A stretch of DNA of 64,000 nt from an uncultured Collinsella sp. (GCA_900541745.1 UQLA01000002.1:167736-231735), one strand, 5' to 3'; counted from the first letter of the stretch, positions 36,749 to 45,172 are shown. Translations and numbers: made by a program. The notes: generated by a model from the sequence alone, not told the origin.

Positions 36749-38179
36749 ATGACGAACAAAGAGCTGGCTCAAAAGCTGCTGGACCTTTTGGGCGGTAAAG
36801 ACAACGTGCTCGCAAACGCGGCGTGCATGACGCGCCTGCGCGTGACCGTCAAAGACACGGGCAACGTCGACACGGAGGGTATTAAGGCGCTCGACGGCGT
36901 GATGGGCCTGGTTGAGGATGACACGATGCAGATCGTGCTGGGTCCGGGCAAGGTGAATAAGGTGCTCGAGGAGTTCTCCAAGCTCACCGGCCTCGCGAAA
37001 GGCGTTGCTGACGAGAGCGTGGTTGACGCTGCGGCCACAAACAAGGCCGCGCAGAAGGCCAAGTACGAGTCTAAGCCGGTTCAGGCCTTCCTCAAGAAGA
37101 TTTCCAATGTCTTCGTCGCCCTGCTCCCCGGCATCATTGCGGCTGGCCTCATCAACGGTATCTGCAACGTCATTAACGTCTCGACGGCAGGCGCGCTTGC
37201 AGGCGAGTGGTGGTACCAGGGCATTCGTTCCATGGGCTGGGCCCTGTTTGCCTATCTGCCCATCTTGGTGGGCTATAACGCGGCACGTGAGTTTGGTGGC
37301 TCCGCTGCGCTGGGCGGCATCGCCGGCATGATGTGTATCGCCAACAGTGCCATGCCCCTGCTTGCGCCTGGCGCGGCTGATCCTGCCACTGCCATTCTGC
37401 TGCCCCTCACCAGTGCGCAGTACAACCCCGCAGCGGGCGGCATGATCGCGGCTCTCATCGCTGGCGCATTTTTTGCCTGGATGGAGCGTCAGATTCGCAA
37501 GGTTATGCCCAACGCACTCGACACGTTCTTGTCCCCGCTGCTGGTGCTCATCATCGGCGCCTTTGCTCTGATGCTCGTCATCCAGCCGGTTGGCGCATGG
37601 CTGACGACTGCCATCTTTAGCGTCCTCACCTTTATCTTCGAGAAGCTGGGCGTCCTGGGCGGCTATATCCTGTCGGCAGGCTTCTTGCCTCTGGTGTCCG
37701 TCGGCCTGCATCAGGCGCTCACACCGATCCACGCTATGCTCAACGATCCCGACGGCGCTACCAAGGGCATCAACTACCTGCTGCCCATCCTTATGATGGC
37801 TGGCGGCGGCCAGGTCGGTGCCGGTCTGGCGCTGTACTTTAAGACCAAGAACGCCAAGCTCAAGAAGTACGTCGCAGAGTCCATTCCCGTTGGAATCCTG
37901 GGCGTGGGCGAGCCTCTGATGTATGCCGTTACGCTGCCGCTCGTTCGTCCGTTTGTGACGGCCTGCCTGGGTGCCGGATTTGGCGGCGCGCTTGCGGCGC
38001 TGCTTCACATCGGCACGGTTTCCCAGGGTGTTTCCGGTCTGTTTGGCCTGTTGATCGTCGTTCCTGGCCAGCAGCTCGGCTACGTTGCCGCTATGCTGCT
38101 TGCTTATGCCGCCGGCTTTGTCCTGACGTGGTTCTTTGGCGTCGACGAGCAGAAGATCAACGAGTTCTTTGGCGAGTAG
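36749..38179 (+). CDS. murP: PTS transporter EIIBC, MurNAc type
   Basis: Phosphotransferase-system permease that imports and phosphorylates MurNAc (or MurNAc-GlcNAc). 476 aa: an EIIB domain with phosphorylated Cys26 in NAACMTRLRVTV, a linker, then an EIIC domain of about ten helices (VALLPGIIAAGLING and the family loop GVGEPLMYAVTLPLVRPF). There is no EIIA domain, so a separate EIIA(Glc)-like protein must supply the phosphate. Operon position after murQ gives the substrate assignment. AAGGAGG lies 6 nt before the ATG. Confidence 0.9.
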   Translation: MTNKELAQKLLDLLGGKDNVLANAACMTRLRVTVKDTGNVDTEGIKALDGVMGLVEDDTMQIVLGPGKVNKVLEEFSKLTGLAKGVADESVVDAAATNKAAQKAKYESKPVQAFLKKISNVFVALLPGIIAAGLINGICNVINVSTAGALAGEWWYQGIRSMGWALFAYLPILVGYNAAREFGGSAALGGIAGMMCIANSAMPLLAPGAADPATAILLPLTSAQYNPAAGGMIAALIAGAFFAWMERQIRKVMPNALDTFLSPLLVLIIGAFALMLVIQPVGAWLTTAIFSVLTFIFEKLGVLGGYILSAGFLPLVSVGLHQALTPIHAMLNDPDGATKGINYLLPILMMAGGGQVGAGLALYFKTKNAKLKKYVAESIPVGILGVGEPLMYAVTLPLVRPFVTACLGAGFGGALAALLHIGTVSQGVSGLFGLLIVVPGQQLGYVAAMLLAYAAGFVLTWFFGVDEQKINEFFGE

Positions 38180-38246
38180 TTTGATATCGCGAGCCGTGTT
38201 GCTCAGGGCTCGCGGCGCGCGGAAGATTTCTTGATGCTATGGTTGT

Positions 38247-38280
38247 GCCGGCGGGGCTAACTGCTCCGCCGGCCTTTTTT
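38247..38280 (+). terminator. Intrinsic terminator between murP and mupG
   Basis: GCCGGCGGGG, loop, TCCGCCGGC then TTTTTT. It directly precedes the mupG ribosome site, so mupG may be expressed by read-through or its own promoter. A weaker hairpin GCGAGCC/GGGCTCGC lies near 38188-38213. Confidence 0.8.
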
Positions 38281-38296
38281 AAAGGAGCGTTGAAGC

Positions 38297-39349
38297 GTGA
38301 AAACGGGTATTTCGATTTATCTTTCCAGCCCTCTGCAGGATATTGAGCGGACGATTGAGCGTGGTGCCGCGGCGGGTGCGCGCTATGCGTTTACCTCACT
38401 GCATATTCCCGAGGATGGGGGAGCGGCGTATGCCGATAAGGTCCGTCATGTGCTGTCGCTGCTTTCCGCCCGCGGCATTGCGCTCATTGCCGATGTGGGA
38501 CCGCGCACGTGCGATTTGCTCGGGCTTGAGCGTATCGAAGATCTGCGCGATCTGGGGCTGGAATACCTTCGTTTGGACTATGGCTTTAGCGCCCAGCGGG
38601 TCGCGGGGCTGTCCGGTGAATTTCGCATTGTGGTCAATGCGTCGACGGTGAGTTCTGATGAAATCGCATCGTGGCGAGAAGCCGGTGCCGATGTGACTCG
38701 TTTTGCCGCCTGCCACAATTTTTATCCCAAGCCTTATACCGGTTTAGCTCTGGAGGACATTGCTCGGACGAATCTTCGTCTTGCGGCGCTTGGCTTCGAA
38801 ATCATGGCTTTTGTGCCAGGTGACGCCAACGTTCGCGGGCCGGTATTCGAGGGACTGCCGACGGTTGAGGCGCAGCGCGGTCGCGCGTCAAAGGTTGCCC
38901 TCAACATGCTTGAGCTCGCACATGGCGCCGATTGCGACATTGTTTTGGTTGGCGACCCCGATCTTTCCGATGCGGGTTGGGCGCAGTTTGCTCAAGTTTC
39001 TGCCGGATACGTGGACCTGCAATGCGAGCTTGAGTCCGGCTATGCCTATGTACGTGGGCAGATTCATCATGACCGGCCCGATTCGAGCGCCCTCATCTTT
39101 AGGTCTCAGGAGTCGCGCACGACGCTTAAGCCGGATTCCGTGCCGACGGATACCGGTGCCGGCCTGCCGCGAAAGGCGGGGTCGATCGCTGTGAGCAATA
39201 GCGGCTATGGGCGCTACGAAGGCGAGCTTGAGATTGCGCGGGTCGATCTTCCCGGTGACGAGCGCATGAACGTTGCGGGCCATATCACGCCCGAGGCAAT
39301 GGAGCTGTTGCCGTTCATCAAACGCGGATTCGGGGTACGCTTCGTTTAG
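38297..39349 (+). CDS. mupG: DUF871/MupG-type 6-phospho-N-acetylmuramidase
   Basis: 350-aa protein with a predicted TIM barrel followed by a beta-rich C-terminal domain, the layout of the DUF871 family whose characterised S. aureus member MupG hydrolyses MurNAc-6P-GlcNAc inside the cell. Visible conserved parts are FTSLHIPEDGG, LRLDYGF, ACHNFYPKPYTGL and the C-terminal RPDSSALIFRSQESRT-like region. Linkage to murRQP strongly supports the role. The start is GTG 38297 with AAAGGAG 9 nt upstream. Confidence 0.87.
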   Translation: MKTGISIYLSSPLQDIERTIERGAAAGARYAFTSLHIPEDGGAAYADKVRHVLSLLSARGIALIADVGPRTCDLLGLERIEDLRDLGLEYLRLDYGFSAQRVAGLSGEFRIVVNASTVSSDEIASWREAGADVTRFAACHNFYPKPYTGLALEDIARTNLRLAALGFEIMAFVPGDANVRGPVFEGLPTVEAQRGRASKVALNMLELAHGADCDIVLVGDPDLSDAGWAQFAQVSAGYVDLQCELESGYAYVRGQIHHDRPDSSALIFRSQESRTTLKPDSVPTDTGAGLPRKAGSIAVSNSGYGRYEGELEIARVDLPGDERMNVAGHITPEAMELLPFIKRGFGVRFV

Positions 39350-39440
39350 CGTGTGACCCGTGGGCTACAATTGCCCCATCATGCGAAGCGCCTCGTATGG
39401 TGTGTACCTGCGTTGGCCGATCTATGTTCGGAGGATTCCC

Positions 39441-39800
39441 ATGACCGTACTGTTTGTTGAATATCCCAAGTGCTCGACCTGTAAAAAGGCCAAGGCATGG
39501 CTGGACGAACATGGGGTTGAGTGTATCGACCGCAATATCGTTACGGACAATCCCACGGCCGATGAACTTGCGACCTGGATTGCTCGTTCGGGGCTGCCGG
39601 TGCGACGCTTCTTTAACTCGTCGGGCATGAAATATCGAGAGCTGGGCCTGAAGGCGCGCCTGGACGCGGGGATGACGGATCAGGAGTGCTACGAGCTGCT
39701 GGCGACTGACGGCATGCTGGTTAAGCGCCCGCTGCTGGTGGGCGACGACTTTGCGATTCCCGGCTTTAGGGAAGCGGCTTGGACCGAGGCGTTGCTGTAG
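39441..39800 (+). CDS. ArsC/Spx-family protein
   Basis: 119-aa thioredoxin-fold protein of the arsenate reductase/Spx/MgsR family. The redox CxxC is CSTCKKAKAWL (Cys14-Cys17 region), followed by RNIVTDNPTADEL and the cis-Pro region MLVKRPLLVGDD. Most YffB/Spx-like proteins of this size have unknown substrates; arsenate reduction is not implied, since no ars genes are near. ATG 39441, with GGAGG 6 nt upstream, is preferred to the longer frame from 39360. Confidence 0.88.
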   Translation: MTVLFVEYPKCSTCKKAKAWLDEHGVECIDRNIVTDNPTADELATWIARSGLPVRRFFNSSGMKYRELGLKARLDAGMTDQECYELLATDGMLVKRPLLVGDDFAIPGFREAAWTEALL

Positions 39801-39807
39801 CGTCTGC

Positions 39808-39977
39808 GGAAAGTGCGTCTCGTTTTGAGTGCTGATTCTGGGATGCACTTTCCGGTTGAGCGCTCTATCGGAAATGACATCCCGTTTCGAGCGCTGATTC
39901 TGGGACATGGTTTCCGGTTGAGGGCTCGACGGGAAAGTGGGGACCAGTTTGAGCTTGAAATCTGGGACGCGCTTTCC
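39808..39977. repeat. Repeat H: three 46-nt hairpins at an exact 62-bp period
   Basis: Units at 39808-39853, 39870-39915 and 39932-39977, each starting GGAAA and ending TTTCC, with arms up to 9 bp (GGAAAGTGC/GCACTTTCC in the first). The middles share GAGYGCTGATTCTGGGA or a diverged form, and the 16-nt spacers (GGTTGAGCGCTCTATC, GGTTGAGGGCTCGACG) are also related. It fills the gap between two convergent genes. Confidence 0.85.
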
Positions 39978-39996
39978 GCCGGCGGACCTGCCCCAG

Positions 39997-40407
39997 TCAG
40001 TCCTCCAGCTGCGCCCATTCGTGTGGGTCGTAGATCTTTGCGTGCTTGTCGGGCGTGTCGCTCCAGTACTCTTCGTCCATAAAGGGCAGGTATGCTTGAA
40101 TGCCGGGGCAGATAAACGGAATCCGTTGCCGCTGCAGGCGCTCGCGCTGCCGCCGCTCCAGGTTCGTCTCGGATATGACGGTCGGCATGCCGGACAGCTC
40201 GACGAGGCTTGCCTGGATGCGCTTGAGGTCGGGGAGTGCCGCATGCCATGACGTCCGCATGATCAAAAATGAGGCGCGGCGGTAGTTTGCCTGCATTACC
40301 GTGATGGCGGGGCGCAGTGTGGGATGGATTTTGTCCCGCTCGGGCCAAAGGTCAGCAGTGATCTCGAGGCCCAGGGTCTCCCATAGGTAATCAAGCTCTT
40401 CGTCCAT
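39997..40407 (-). CDS. Conserved protein lacking its expected HTH domain, function unknown
   Basis: 136-aa soluble protein. The segment RRQRERLQRQRIPFICPGIQ followed by AYLPFMDEEYW recalls the N-terminal part of larger Gram-positive proteins that continue into a winged-helix domain; here the chain stops after DPHEWAQLED, with no HTH. It may be a stand-alone or a truncated version. GAGG lies 4-6 nt before the ATG at 40407. The stop lies 19 bp from repeat H. I do not know its function. Confidence 0.6.
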   Translation of the reverse strand: MDEELDYLWETLGLEITADLWPERDKIHPTLRPAITVMQANYRRASFLIMRTSWHAALPDLKRIQASLVELSGMPTVISETNLERRQRERLQRQRIPFICPGIQAYLPFMDEEYWSDTPDKHAKIYDPHEWAQLED

Positions 40408-40610
40408 GGCGCCTCGATATCTACGCGATCATTGATACTTCGATTGTGTTGCCTGGTGCTATCGTTTTCGCGGTAGAATCTGCCAACGGTTGACGGCTAC
40501 CGCTCGCGGCGTTTTGCCCTTCGTGTACAGCGGTCGGCTTCACAGGTCCTTCACGGGTTGGACTAAATTAGGCCAATTTGACTGAATTTCAAAAAAGTCA
40601 AAATTGGGGC

Positions 40611-40639
40611 TTGCGTCACGGCGAGACTTCCCGTATATT
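40611..40639 (+). promoter_or_regulatory. Promoter of the tRNA pair
   Basis: -35 TTGCGT (40611-40616), 17-nt spacer, -10 TATATT (40634-40639), 44 nt before tRNA-Gln. Immediately upstream is an AT-rich imperfect palindrome (CCAATTTGAC 40572-40581 with GTCAAAATTGG 40598-40608). Nothing else is evident between 40408 and 40683. Confidence 0.7.
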
Positions 40640-40683
40640 TCTTTCTTGCGCAAAGGCACAGCCGAGCGCAGCGATGCAGTCAT

Positions 40684-40757
40684 TGGGATGTCGTCTAATG
40701 GCAGGACAGCGGATTCTGGTTCCGTCAATGGGGGTTCGACTCCCTCCATCCCAGCCA
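40684..40757 (+). tRNA. tRNA-Gln (anticodon CUG)
   Basis: Acceptor TGGGATG pairs with CATCCCA; anticodon stem GCGGA/TCCGT with loop TTCTGGT (anticodon CTG at 40716-40718); T-loop GGTTCGACTC. CCA is encoded (40755-40757). Discriminator G. Confidence 0.95.
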
Positions 40758-40774
40758 TTGCATTTGCTACATAT

Positions 40775-40848
40775 GGCCCGTTCGTCTAGCGGTTTAGGAC
40801 GCCGCCCTCTCAAGGCGGAGATCACCAGTTCGAATCTGGTACGGGCTA
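40775..40848 (+). tRNA. tRNA-Glu (anticodon CUC)
   Basis: Acceptor GGCCCGT pairs with ACGGGCT; anticodon stem CCGCC/GGCGG with loop CTCTCAA (anticodon CTC at 40809-40811); T-loop GTTCGAATC. No CCA is encoded (the sequence continues CCCACA), unlike its neighbour. It lies 17 nt after tRNA-Gln, clearly in the same transcript. Confidence 0.95.
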
Positions 40849-40861
40849 CCCACAAATGATT

Positions 40862-40889
40862 GCCCGGGCCTCGCAAGAGACCCGGGTTT
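40862..40889 (+). terminator. Terminator of the tRNA operon
   Basis: CCCGGGCCTC, GCAA loop, GAGACCCGGG then TTTTGTG. Confidence 0.85.
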
Positions 40890-40946
40890 TGTGTATCGAC
40901 CGTATATACGGCGTCTGCCGTGTTTCGCTCAGATCGAGGAGTAGCC

Positions 40947-41864
40947 ATGGATCTGCCCATCAGCTTGCAAGACATCACGTATGCCGAGAACTATCTGGCG
41001 CAGGGCGACCTGGCTACGGCGACGCCGCTGTTGGAGCGTCTGGTGGAGCTCGCCGAGGAGTATATCGACGCCGAGTGCAAGACGGAGGAGAAGCGCCAAT
41101 ACTTTAGCTTCGATAGCAAGTTTGAGCGCTTGGCCTATCGCCGCGTGGAGAAGGATCCGCGCGAGCTCGTGCAGGTCGAGGTGCCGTTTGACCGCCTGTA
41201 CTCTGACATGGCGTTTGCCTACATTCGTCAGCAGGATTATGTGAGCGCTCGTAATGCCCTGATGCAGGCTGTGCGTTGGGACCCCATGAACTGCAACTAT
41301 CGCTTGGACTTGGCCGAGCTGTTCCGCGCACTCGAGGACAAGCAGGAATGGGCATCGCTCTCGTTCTCGGTGCTGGAACGTGCAAGCGATGGCAAGTGCG
41401 CCGCCCGCGCCTACGCCAACTTGGGCCAGTATTTCCTTGAGCCCGAGACCGAGAACATCTCGGCGGCCGTGGGTTGCGCGCGTCTGGCATTGCGCTTGGC
41501 CCCTGGCGATGCACATACGACGCGCCTGCTCAACAAGATCCATACTGCCTATCCGGATGCCGCCGATGAGAGCGATGACCACGTGATGGGTGAACTGGCC
41601 CTGCAAGGCGTGCCGACCTCGCCTTCGGCCGAGATTGCCATCTGCCTGATTATGTGCGCGACCGATGCTGCAAGCGACGGCGACAAGCAGGAGGCGACGC
41701 GTCTGACAGTGTGTGCTCGCGACTTGGTGGGCGAGGAGGCCTGCGCGGCGATTATTAAACTGGTGCGCGAGAGCGACGCCGAGCTCAATGCCGAGCGCAA
41801 GGCAAAGCGCGACGCCGCGGGCTCAAACGCCGATGGAGCCAAGGAGGTCGGCGATGCCCAGTAA
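40947..41864 (+). CDS. Tetratricopeptide-repeat protein
   Basis: 305-aa soluble helical protein with TPR-like units, for example residues 10-45 (AENYLAQGDLATATPLLERL), 95-130 (DMAFAYIRQQDYVSARNALM) and 160-195. The last 40 residues are charged and Ala-rich. No enzyme domain. TPR proteins of this kind act as scaffolds; the partner is unknown. ATG 40947 has GAGGAG 6 nt upstream; the longer frame from 40860 would run through the tRNA terminator. It overlaps smpB by 11 nt. Confidence 0.75.
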   Translation: MDLPISLQDITYAENYLAQGDLATATPLLERLVELAEEYIDAECKTEEKRQYFSFDSKFERLAYRRVEKDPRELVQVEVPFDRLYSDMAFAYIRQQDYVSARNALMQAVRWDPMNCNYRLDLAELFRALEDKQEWASLSFSVLERASDGKCAARAYANLGQYFLEPETENISAAVGCARLALRLAPGDAHTTRLLNKIHTAYPDAADESDDHVMGELALQGVPTSPSAEIAICLIMCATDAASDGDKQEATRLTVCARDLVGEEACAAIIKLVRESDAELNAERKAKRDAAGSNADGAKEVGDAQ

Positions 41865-42324
41865 GCGCGAGCGCAAGCTCATCTCCAAGAACCGCTCGGC
41901 GCATCACGAGTACTTTATCGATGAGACCTTTGAGTGCGGCATCGAGCTGAGTGGCACCGAGGTCAAGTCGATTCGTGAGCGCGCGTGCCAGATCACCGAC
42001 ACCTTTGCATTGATTCGTGGCGGCGAGTGCTGGCTCGTGGGCCTGCATATTCACCCTTATAGCCATGGTGGCGTGTGGAACCGCGACCCTGATCGCCGCC
42101 GTCGTCTTCTGCTGCACCGCAAGGAGATTGACTTTCTCGACGGCAAACTTCGCAACCGCGGTTATGCGCTGGTACCGTTGGAGCTCTACTTTAATACCGA
42201 CGGCCGCGTAAAGCTGCTGCTGGGCCTAGGCCGCGGCAAGAAGCTCTACGACAAACGCGAGGACATGGCCAAGCGTGACGTTCAGCGCGAGATCGACCGC
42301 GCCCTCAAGGAGCGCAACCGCTAG
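41854..42324 (+). CDS. smpB: SsrA-binding protein SmpB
   Basis: Binds tmRNA and delivers it to stalled ribosomes for trans-translation. 156 aa with the OB-fold core: KNRSAHHEYFIDETFECGIE and GTEVKSIRE, HIHPYSHGG, and the basic C-terminal tail (KKLYDKREDMAKRDVQREI). GGAGG lies 7 nt before ATG 41854, inside the end of the TPR gene. The ssrA RNA itself is not seen in this window. Confidence 0.96.
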   Translation: MPSKRERKLISKNRSAHHEYFIDETFECGIELSGTEVKSIRERACQITDTFALIRGGECWLVGLHIHPYSHGGVWNRDPDRRRRLLLHRKEIDFLDGKLRNRGYALVPLELYFNTDGRVKLLLGLGRGKKLYDKREDMAKRDVQREIDRALKERNR

Positions 42325-42336
42325 GCACTCTGTAGA

Positions 42337-42404
42337 AATTGCGGTGGAATAGTTCCTGTTTAAGGCCAAATACCCGACAAGCAGGAACTATTTCACCGCA
42401 ACTT
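42337..42404. repeat. Repeat family E, copy 2
   Basis: AATTGCGGTGGAATAGTTCC + TG arm with its near-complement (CAGGAACTATTTCACCGCAA + CTT), 12 nt after the smpB stop. Confidence 0.8.
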
Positions 42405-42451
42405 GGTGGAGGGACTTGGCTGACCTGCAATCTTGGCACATATGTGTATGG

Positions 42452-42482
42452 GGCGGCGTTCGTTATGGGCGCCGCCTTTTTT
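42452..42482 (+). terminator. Intrinsic terminator of the TPR-smpB operon
   Basis: GGCGGCG stem, 11-nt loop, CGCCGCC then TTTTTT. Confidence 0.85.
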
Positions 42483-42533
42483 GTGGGTACATACATCCAT
42501 GAGGTTCCAACCCGGGTTAGGGGAGTGATCGTT

Positions 42534-43037
42534 ATGGACAAAACTGCGTTCTTTACCATGCCGAGCGGTCTGTACGTGGTGAGCGCCGCGGCAGACGGGC
42601 TGCGCGCCGGCTGCGTCATCAACACGGCGGTGCAGGTGACGTCCATGCCGCCGCGCATTTCGGTTGCCGTGAACAAGGACAACGTTACCTCGGGCGTCAT
42701 CGCATCGGCCAAAGCGTTCGCGCTGACCGTGATCGATCAGACCGCCGACATGCTCTACATCGGTAACTTTGGGTTCCGCACCAGCAGCGACTATGACAAG
42801 TTTGCCAAATACGAGACCCGCGAGACGGCTCTGGGCATGCCCTATGTGCCCGAGCACGCGGCGGCCCTGTTTAGCTGCCGTTTGATCGACACTGTGGATG
42901 TGGGTACGCATCTGCTGTTTATCGGCGAGGTCGAGGATGCCGAGCGCCTGAGCGACGAGACGCCGCTGACGTACGACTACTATCACAAGGTTCTGAAGGG
43001 CAAGACGCCTCCGAAGGCCTCGTCCTATCAAGGCTAG
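42534..43037 (+). CDS. Flavin reductase-like (FMN-binding) protein
   Basis: 167-aa protein of the flavin reductase/split-barrel family, expected to bind FMN. The N-terminal segment MPSGLYVVSAAADGLRAGCV and NTAVQVTSMPPRISVAVNK are characteristic. ATG 42534 has GGGGAG 8 nt upstream; the longer frame runs back through the terminator. The rubredoxin gene 89 nt downstream suggests that the pair forms a separate-chain version of the high-molecular-weight rubredoxin (flavin reductase plus rubredoxin), which serves O2/NO-reducing flavodiiron proteins in anaerobes. Confidence 0.85.
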   Translation: MDKTAFFTMPSGLYVVSAAADGLRAGCVINTAVQVTSMPPRISVAVNKDNVTSGVIASAKAFALTVIDQTADMLYIGNFGFRTSSDYDKFAKYETRETALGMPYVPEHAAALFSCRLIDTVDVGTHLLFIGEVEDAERLSDETPLTYDYYHKVLKGKTPPKASSYQG

Positions 43038-43126
43038 AATTGTTGTAAAAAAACTTGCATTATTTTATTGAGAACATATACTAATAAGCGAAGTACATCA
43101 CCAGTCGCGTTCGAGAGGAGAACATC

Positions 43127-43270
43127 ATGGCTGAGGAGAAGAAGACGTATAAGTTCGTGTGCATCGTTTGCGGTTACGAGGTTGAGGTCGACACGCCCGA
43201 GCTGCCCGAGGACTACGTGTGCCCGGTGTGCGGCGTCGGTCCCGATCAGTTTGAGCTCGTCGAGGAGTAG
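43127..43270 (+). CDS. Rubredoxin (short form)
   Basis: 47-aa one-iron electron carrier, MAEEKKTYKFVCIVCGYEVE and onward, with the two Cys pairs CIVCG and CPVCG ligating iron; the latter is followed by VGPDQFELVEE. The spacing between pairs is shorter than in classical 52-54 aa rubredoxins and resembles rubredoxin domains appended to other redox proteins. GAGAGGAG lies 6-7 nt before ATG 43127. It follows the flavin reductase gene and is followed by a terminator. Confidence 0.93.
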   Translation: MAEEKKTYKFVCIVCGYEVEVDTPELPEDYVCPVCGVGPDQFELVEE

Positions 43271-43310
43271 CTCGTAGACACACGACTTGCAGCAACACAT
43301 AGCTCTGTCC

Positions 43311-43348
43311 AAGGGCCCCGGTCGAATTCTCGGCTGGGGCCCTTTTCC
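43311..43348 (+). terminator. Intrinsic terminator after rubredoxin
   Basis: AAGGGCCCC with GGGGCCCTT, a 16-nt loop and TTCCTC; stem perfect over 9 bp. Confidence 0.8.
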
Positions 43349-43413
43349 TCCGTCCCAAGGGATCACGGCTGCTGTTAGCCGATCCTGTCTGTTGTGAGTC
43401 CGGCCGACCGTTT

Positions 43414-43550
43414 GTCTCGATCTGTAACATCTAACGGCTCAAAACGGGTCTACGTGTTACAGATTGAGACAAACGGAGCTATCCCTCGGAATGATCTCGA
43501 TCTGTAACATCTAGACATCAAAAGCGGGCCTAGATGTTACAGATCGAGAC
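43414..43550. repeat. Repeat D cluster 1 (two units)
   Basis: 57-nt units at 43414-43470 and 43494-43550, spacer 23 nt. Arms GTCTCGATCTGTAAC and GTTACAGATTGAGAC; loop exactly 27 nt. The second unit extends to a 20-21 bp stem (ATCTAG/CTAGAT). It lies between the convergent rubredoxin and NRAMP genes; otherwise the 43271-43577 gap holds only the rubredoxin terminator. Confidence 0.92.
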
Positions 43551-43577
43551 GTTTGACTGGGTGGGTATGCGGCCTCG

Positions 43578-44834
43578 TTACATCCCGGTCAACAGCACGA
43601 TGTCGAGAATCGTCACGATGGCACCGATTCCTACGAGCAGCACGTTGAGCGGGCGCGAGTTGGTGTATTTGCCCATGACGCGGGGCGAACTGGTGAGCCG
43701 TATGAGCACAAAGACCGTAATCGGCAGCTGAAGCGACAGCAGCGCCTGACTCCAAATGAGACCCTCAAAAGGATTCGGGACGACCAGGCACGCCGCCACT
43801 GCGCCGACGAAACAGGTCGTCACTCCAATCGAGGAATGTCGGTCGTGGATGTCGTATTCCTCGTCGAACATGCCCGCGGTGATGGTTCCCGCCGCCATGC
43901 CCGCTGTCACGCTGCTCGATAGTCCCGCGAACAGCAGCGCTACCGCAAAGATGGTCGAGCTCGCCGGGCCCAAGATGGGGGAGAGCGTGGCCGCTGCGAC
44001 GGCGAGGTCGTCTACGACAATGCCGTGCGCAAAGAAGGTCGTTGCGGCCAGGATGACCATGGCCGAGTTGATCGCCCAGCCCACGCCCATCGAAAAGAGC
44101 GTGTCGAAGAGCTCGTAGCGCAGACGTTCTTCGATAACTTGCTCGCCCTGGCCTTCGAAGTGCATGGATTGGATGACCTCGGAGTGCAGGAAGAGGTTGT
44201 GGGGCATAACGACCGCTCCTAGGACACTTACGATAATCGCGGCCGAGCCGGTGGGTATGCTGGGCGTGATCCAGCTTGCGGCGGCCTGCGGCCAGTCGAC
44301 CTTGACCAGCGTAAGCTCGGCCAAAAACGAGAGTCCTACCACGCCTACGAAGGCGATGATCCAGCGTTCGGCACGCTTGTAGGAGCTCGTCATGAGCATC
44401 GCCATCGATACTGCCGCCACGATGATGCAGCCCGCGCGCACGGGCAGCCCAAAGAGCATCTGGAGCGCGATTGCACCGCCCAGGACCTCTGCCATGGCGG
44501 TGGCGATCGTGGCTAGATATGCGCTGCCGAGTATCGCACGCCCGACGAGGCAGGGGAGGTAACGTGTCGTGGCCTCGGCAAGACAGGTGCCCGTGGCGAT
44601 GCCCAGGTGCGCCGCGTTGTGCTGCAGCACGATGAGCATGATCGTGGACAGTGTGACGATCCACAGCAGCGCGTAGCCAAACTGCGAGCCGGCGGCCATA
44701 TTGGAGCCCCAGTTGCCCGGGTCGATAAAGCCGACGGTCACGAGCAGCCCGGGGCCGATATGCCGCGCAATGTCCAGGCCTCCGTGACCACCGGTGCGTC
44801 GGGAGCCAAAGTGTTGTTTGAGATGGTTGAGCAT
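43578..44834 (-). CDS. NRAMP-family divalent metal transporter
   Basis: Proton-coupled importer of Mn2+/Fe2+-type ions, cytoplasmic membrane, about 11 helices, 418 aa. The metal-binding motifs are both present: DPGNWGSNMAAG in helix 1 (Asp/Asn ligands) and MPHNLFLHS in helix 6 (the Met ligand is kept, unlike in Mg-transporting NRMTs). ATG 44834 has GGAG 7 nt upstream and was chosen over 44870. A possible metal-repressor site lies just upstream (44895-44910). Confidence 0.93.
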   Translation of the reverse strand: MLNHLKQHFGSRRTGGHGGLDIARHIGPGLLVTVGFIDPGNWGSNMAAGSQFGYALLWIVTLSTIMLIVLQHNAAHLGIATGTCLAEATTRYLPCLVGRAILGSAYLATIATAMAEVLGGAIALQMLFGLPVRAGCIIVAAVSMAMLMTSSYKRAERWIIAFVGVVGLSFLAELTLVKVDWPQAAASWITPSIPTGSAAIIVSVLGAVVMPHNLFLHSEVIQSMHFEGQGEQVIEERLRYELFDTLFSMGVGWAINSAMVILAATTFFAHGIVVDDLAVAAATLSPILGPASSTIFAVALLFAGLSSSVTAGMAAGTITAGMFDEEYDIHDRHSSIGVTTCFVGAVAACLVVPNPFEGLIWSQALLSLQLPITVFVLIRLTSSPRVMGKYTNSRPLNVLLVGIGAIVTILDIVLLTGM

Positions 44835-44894
44835 GGTGCGCTCCTGCGTGCTGTTTGTTTGACGTCGCAAAGGATACCCGTTTTAGGCCAAAAA

Positions 44895-44910
44895 GTTAAC
44901 CAAGACTAAC
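44895..44910. promoter_or_regulatory. Possible metalloregulator site upstream of the NRAMP gene
   Basis: Inverted repeat GTTA-ACCAAGAC-TAAC in AT-rich DNA 60 nt before the NRAMP start. DtxR/MntR boxes are palindromes of this general form, but the match is not diagnostic. Confidence 0.25.
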
Positions 44911-44955
44911 AAAATTGTTGTACTTGAATAGGATAGTGAAAGGGGCTGCCGAAAT

Positions 44956-45172
44956 GTCTCGATCTGTAACAACTGGGGATGGAAATTGGGCCTAGGTGTT
45001 ACAGATCGAGACAGGAAGAAATGGTCCTATGGAAAATCTCGATCTGTAACAGCTGACCGCCAAAACCGGCCCTTCGTGTTACAGATTGAGACAAACCAAA
45101 ACCGTCCTGCAGAAAATCTCAATCTGTAACAGTTAGTCGTCGAAATTGGGTCTTCCTGTTACAGATTGAGAT
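44956..45172. repeat. Repeat D cluster 2 (three units)
   Basis: 57-nt units at 44956-45012, 45036-45092 and 45116-45172; both start-to-start distances are 80 bp and both spacers 23 nt. It lies between the divergent NRAMP and gltB genes, so the array is not simply a terminator. The rest of the 44835-45356 gap contains a GC-rich imperfect hairpin (45195-45230) and the gltB leader. Confidence 0.92.

Noticed and set aside
40540..40758. Minus-strand frame across tRNA-Gln
   Set aside because: A common artefact: it is the antisense reading of the tRNA gene and has no ribosome site.
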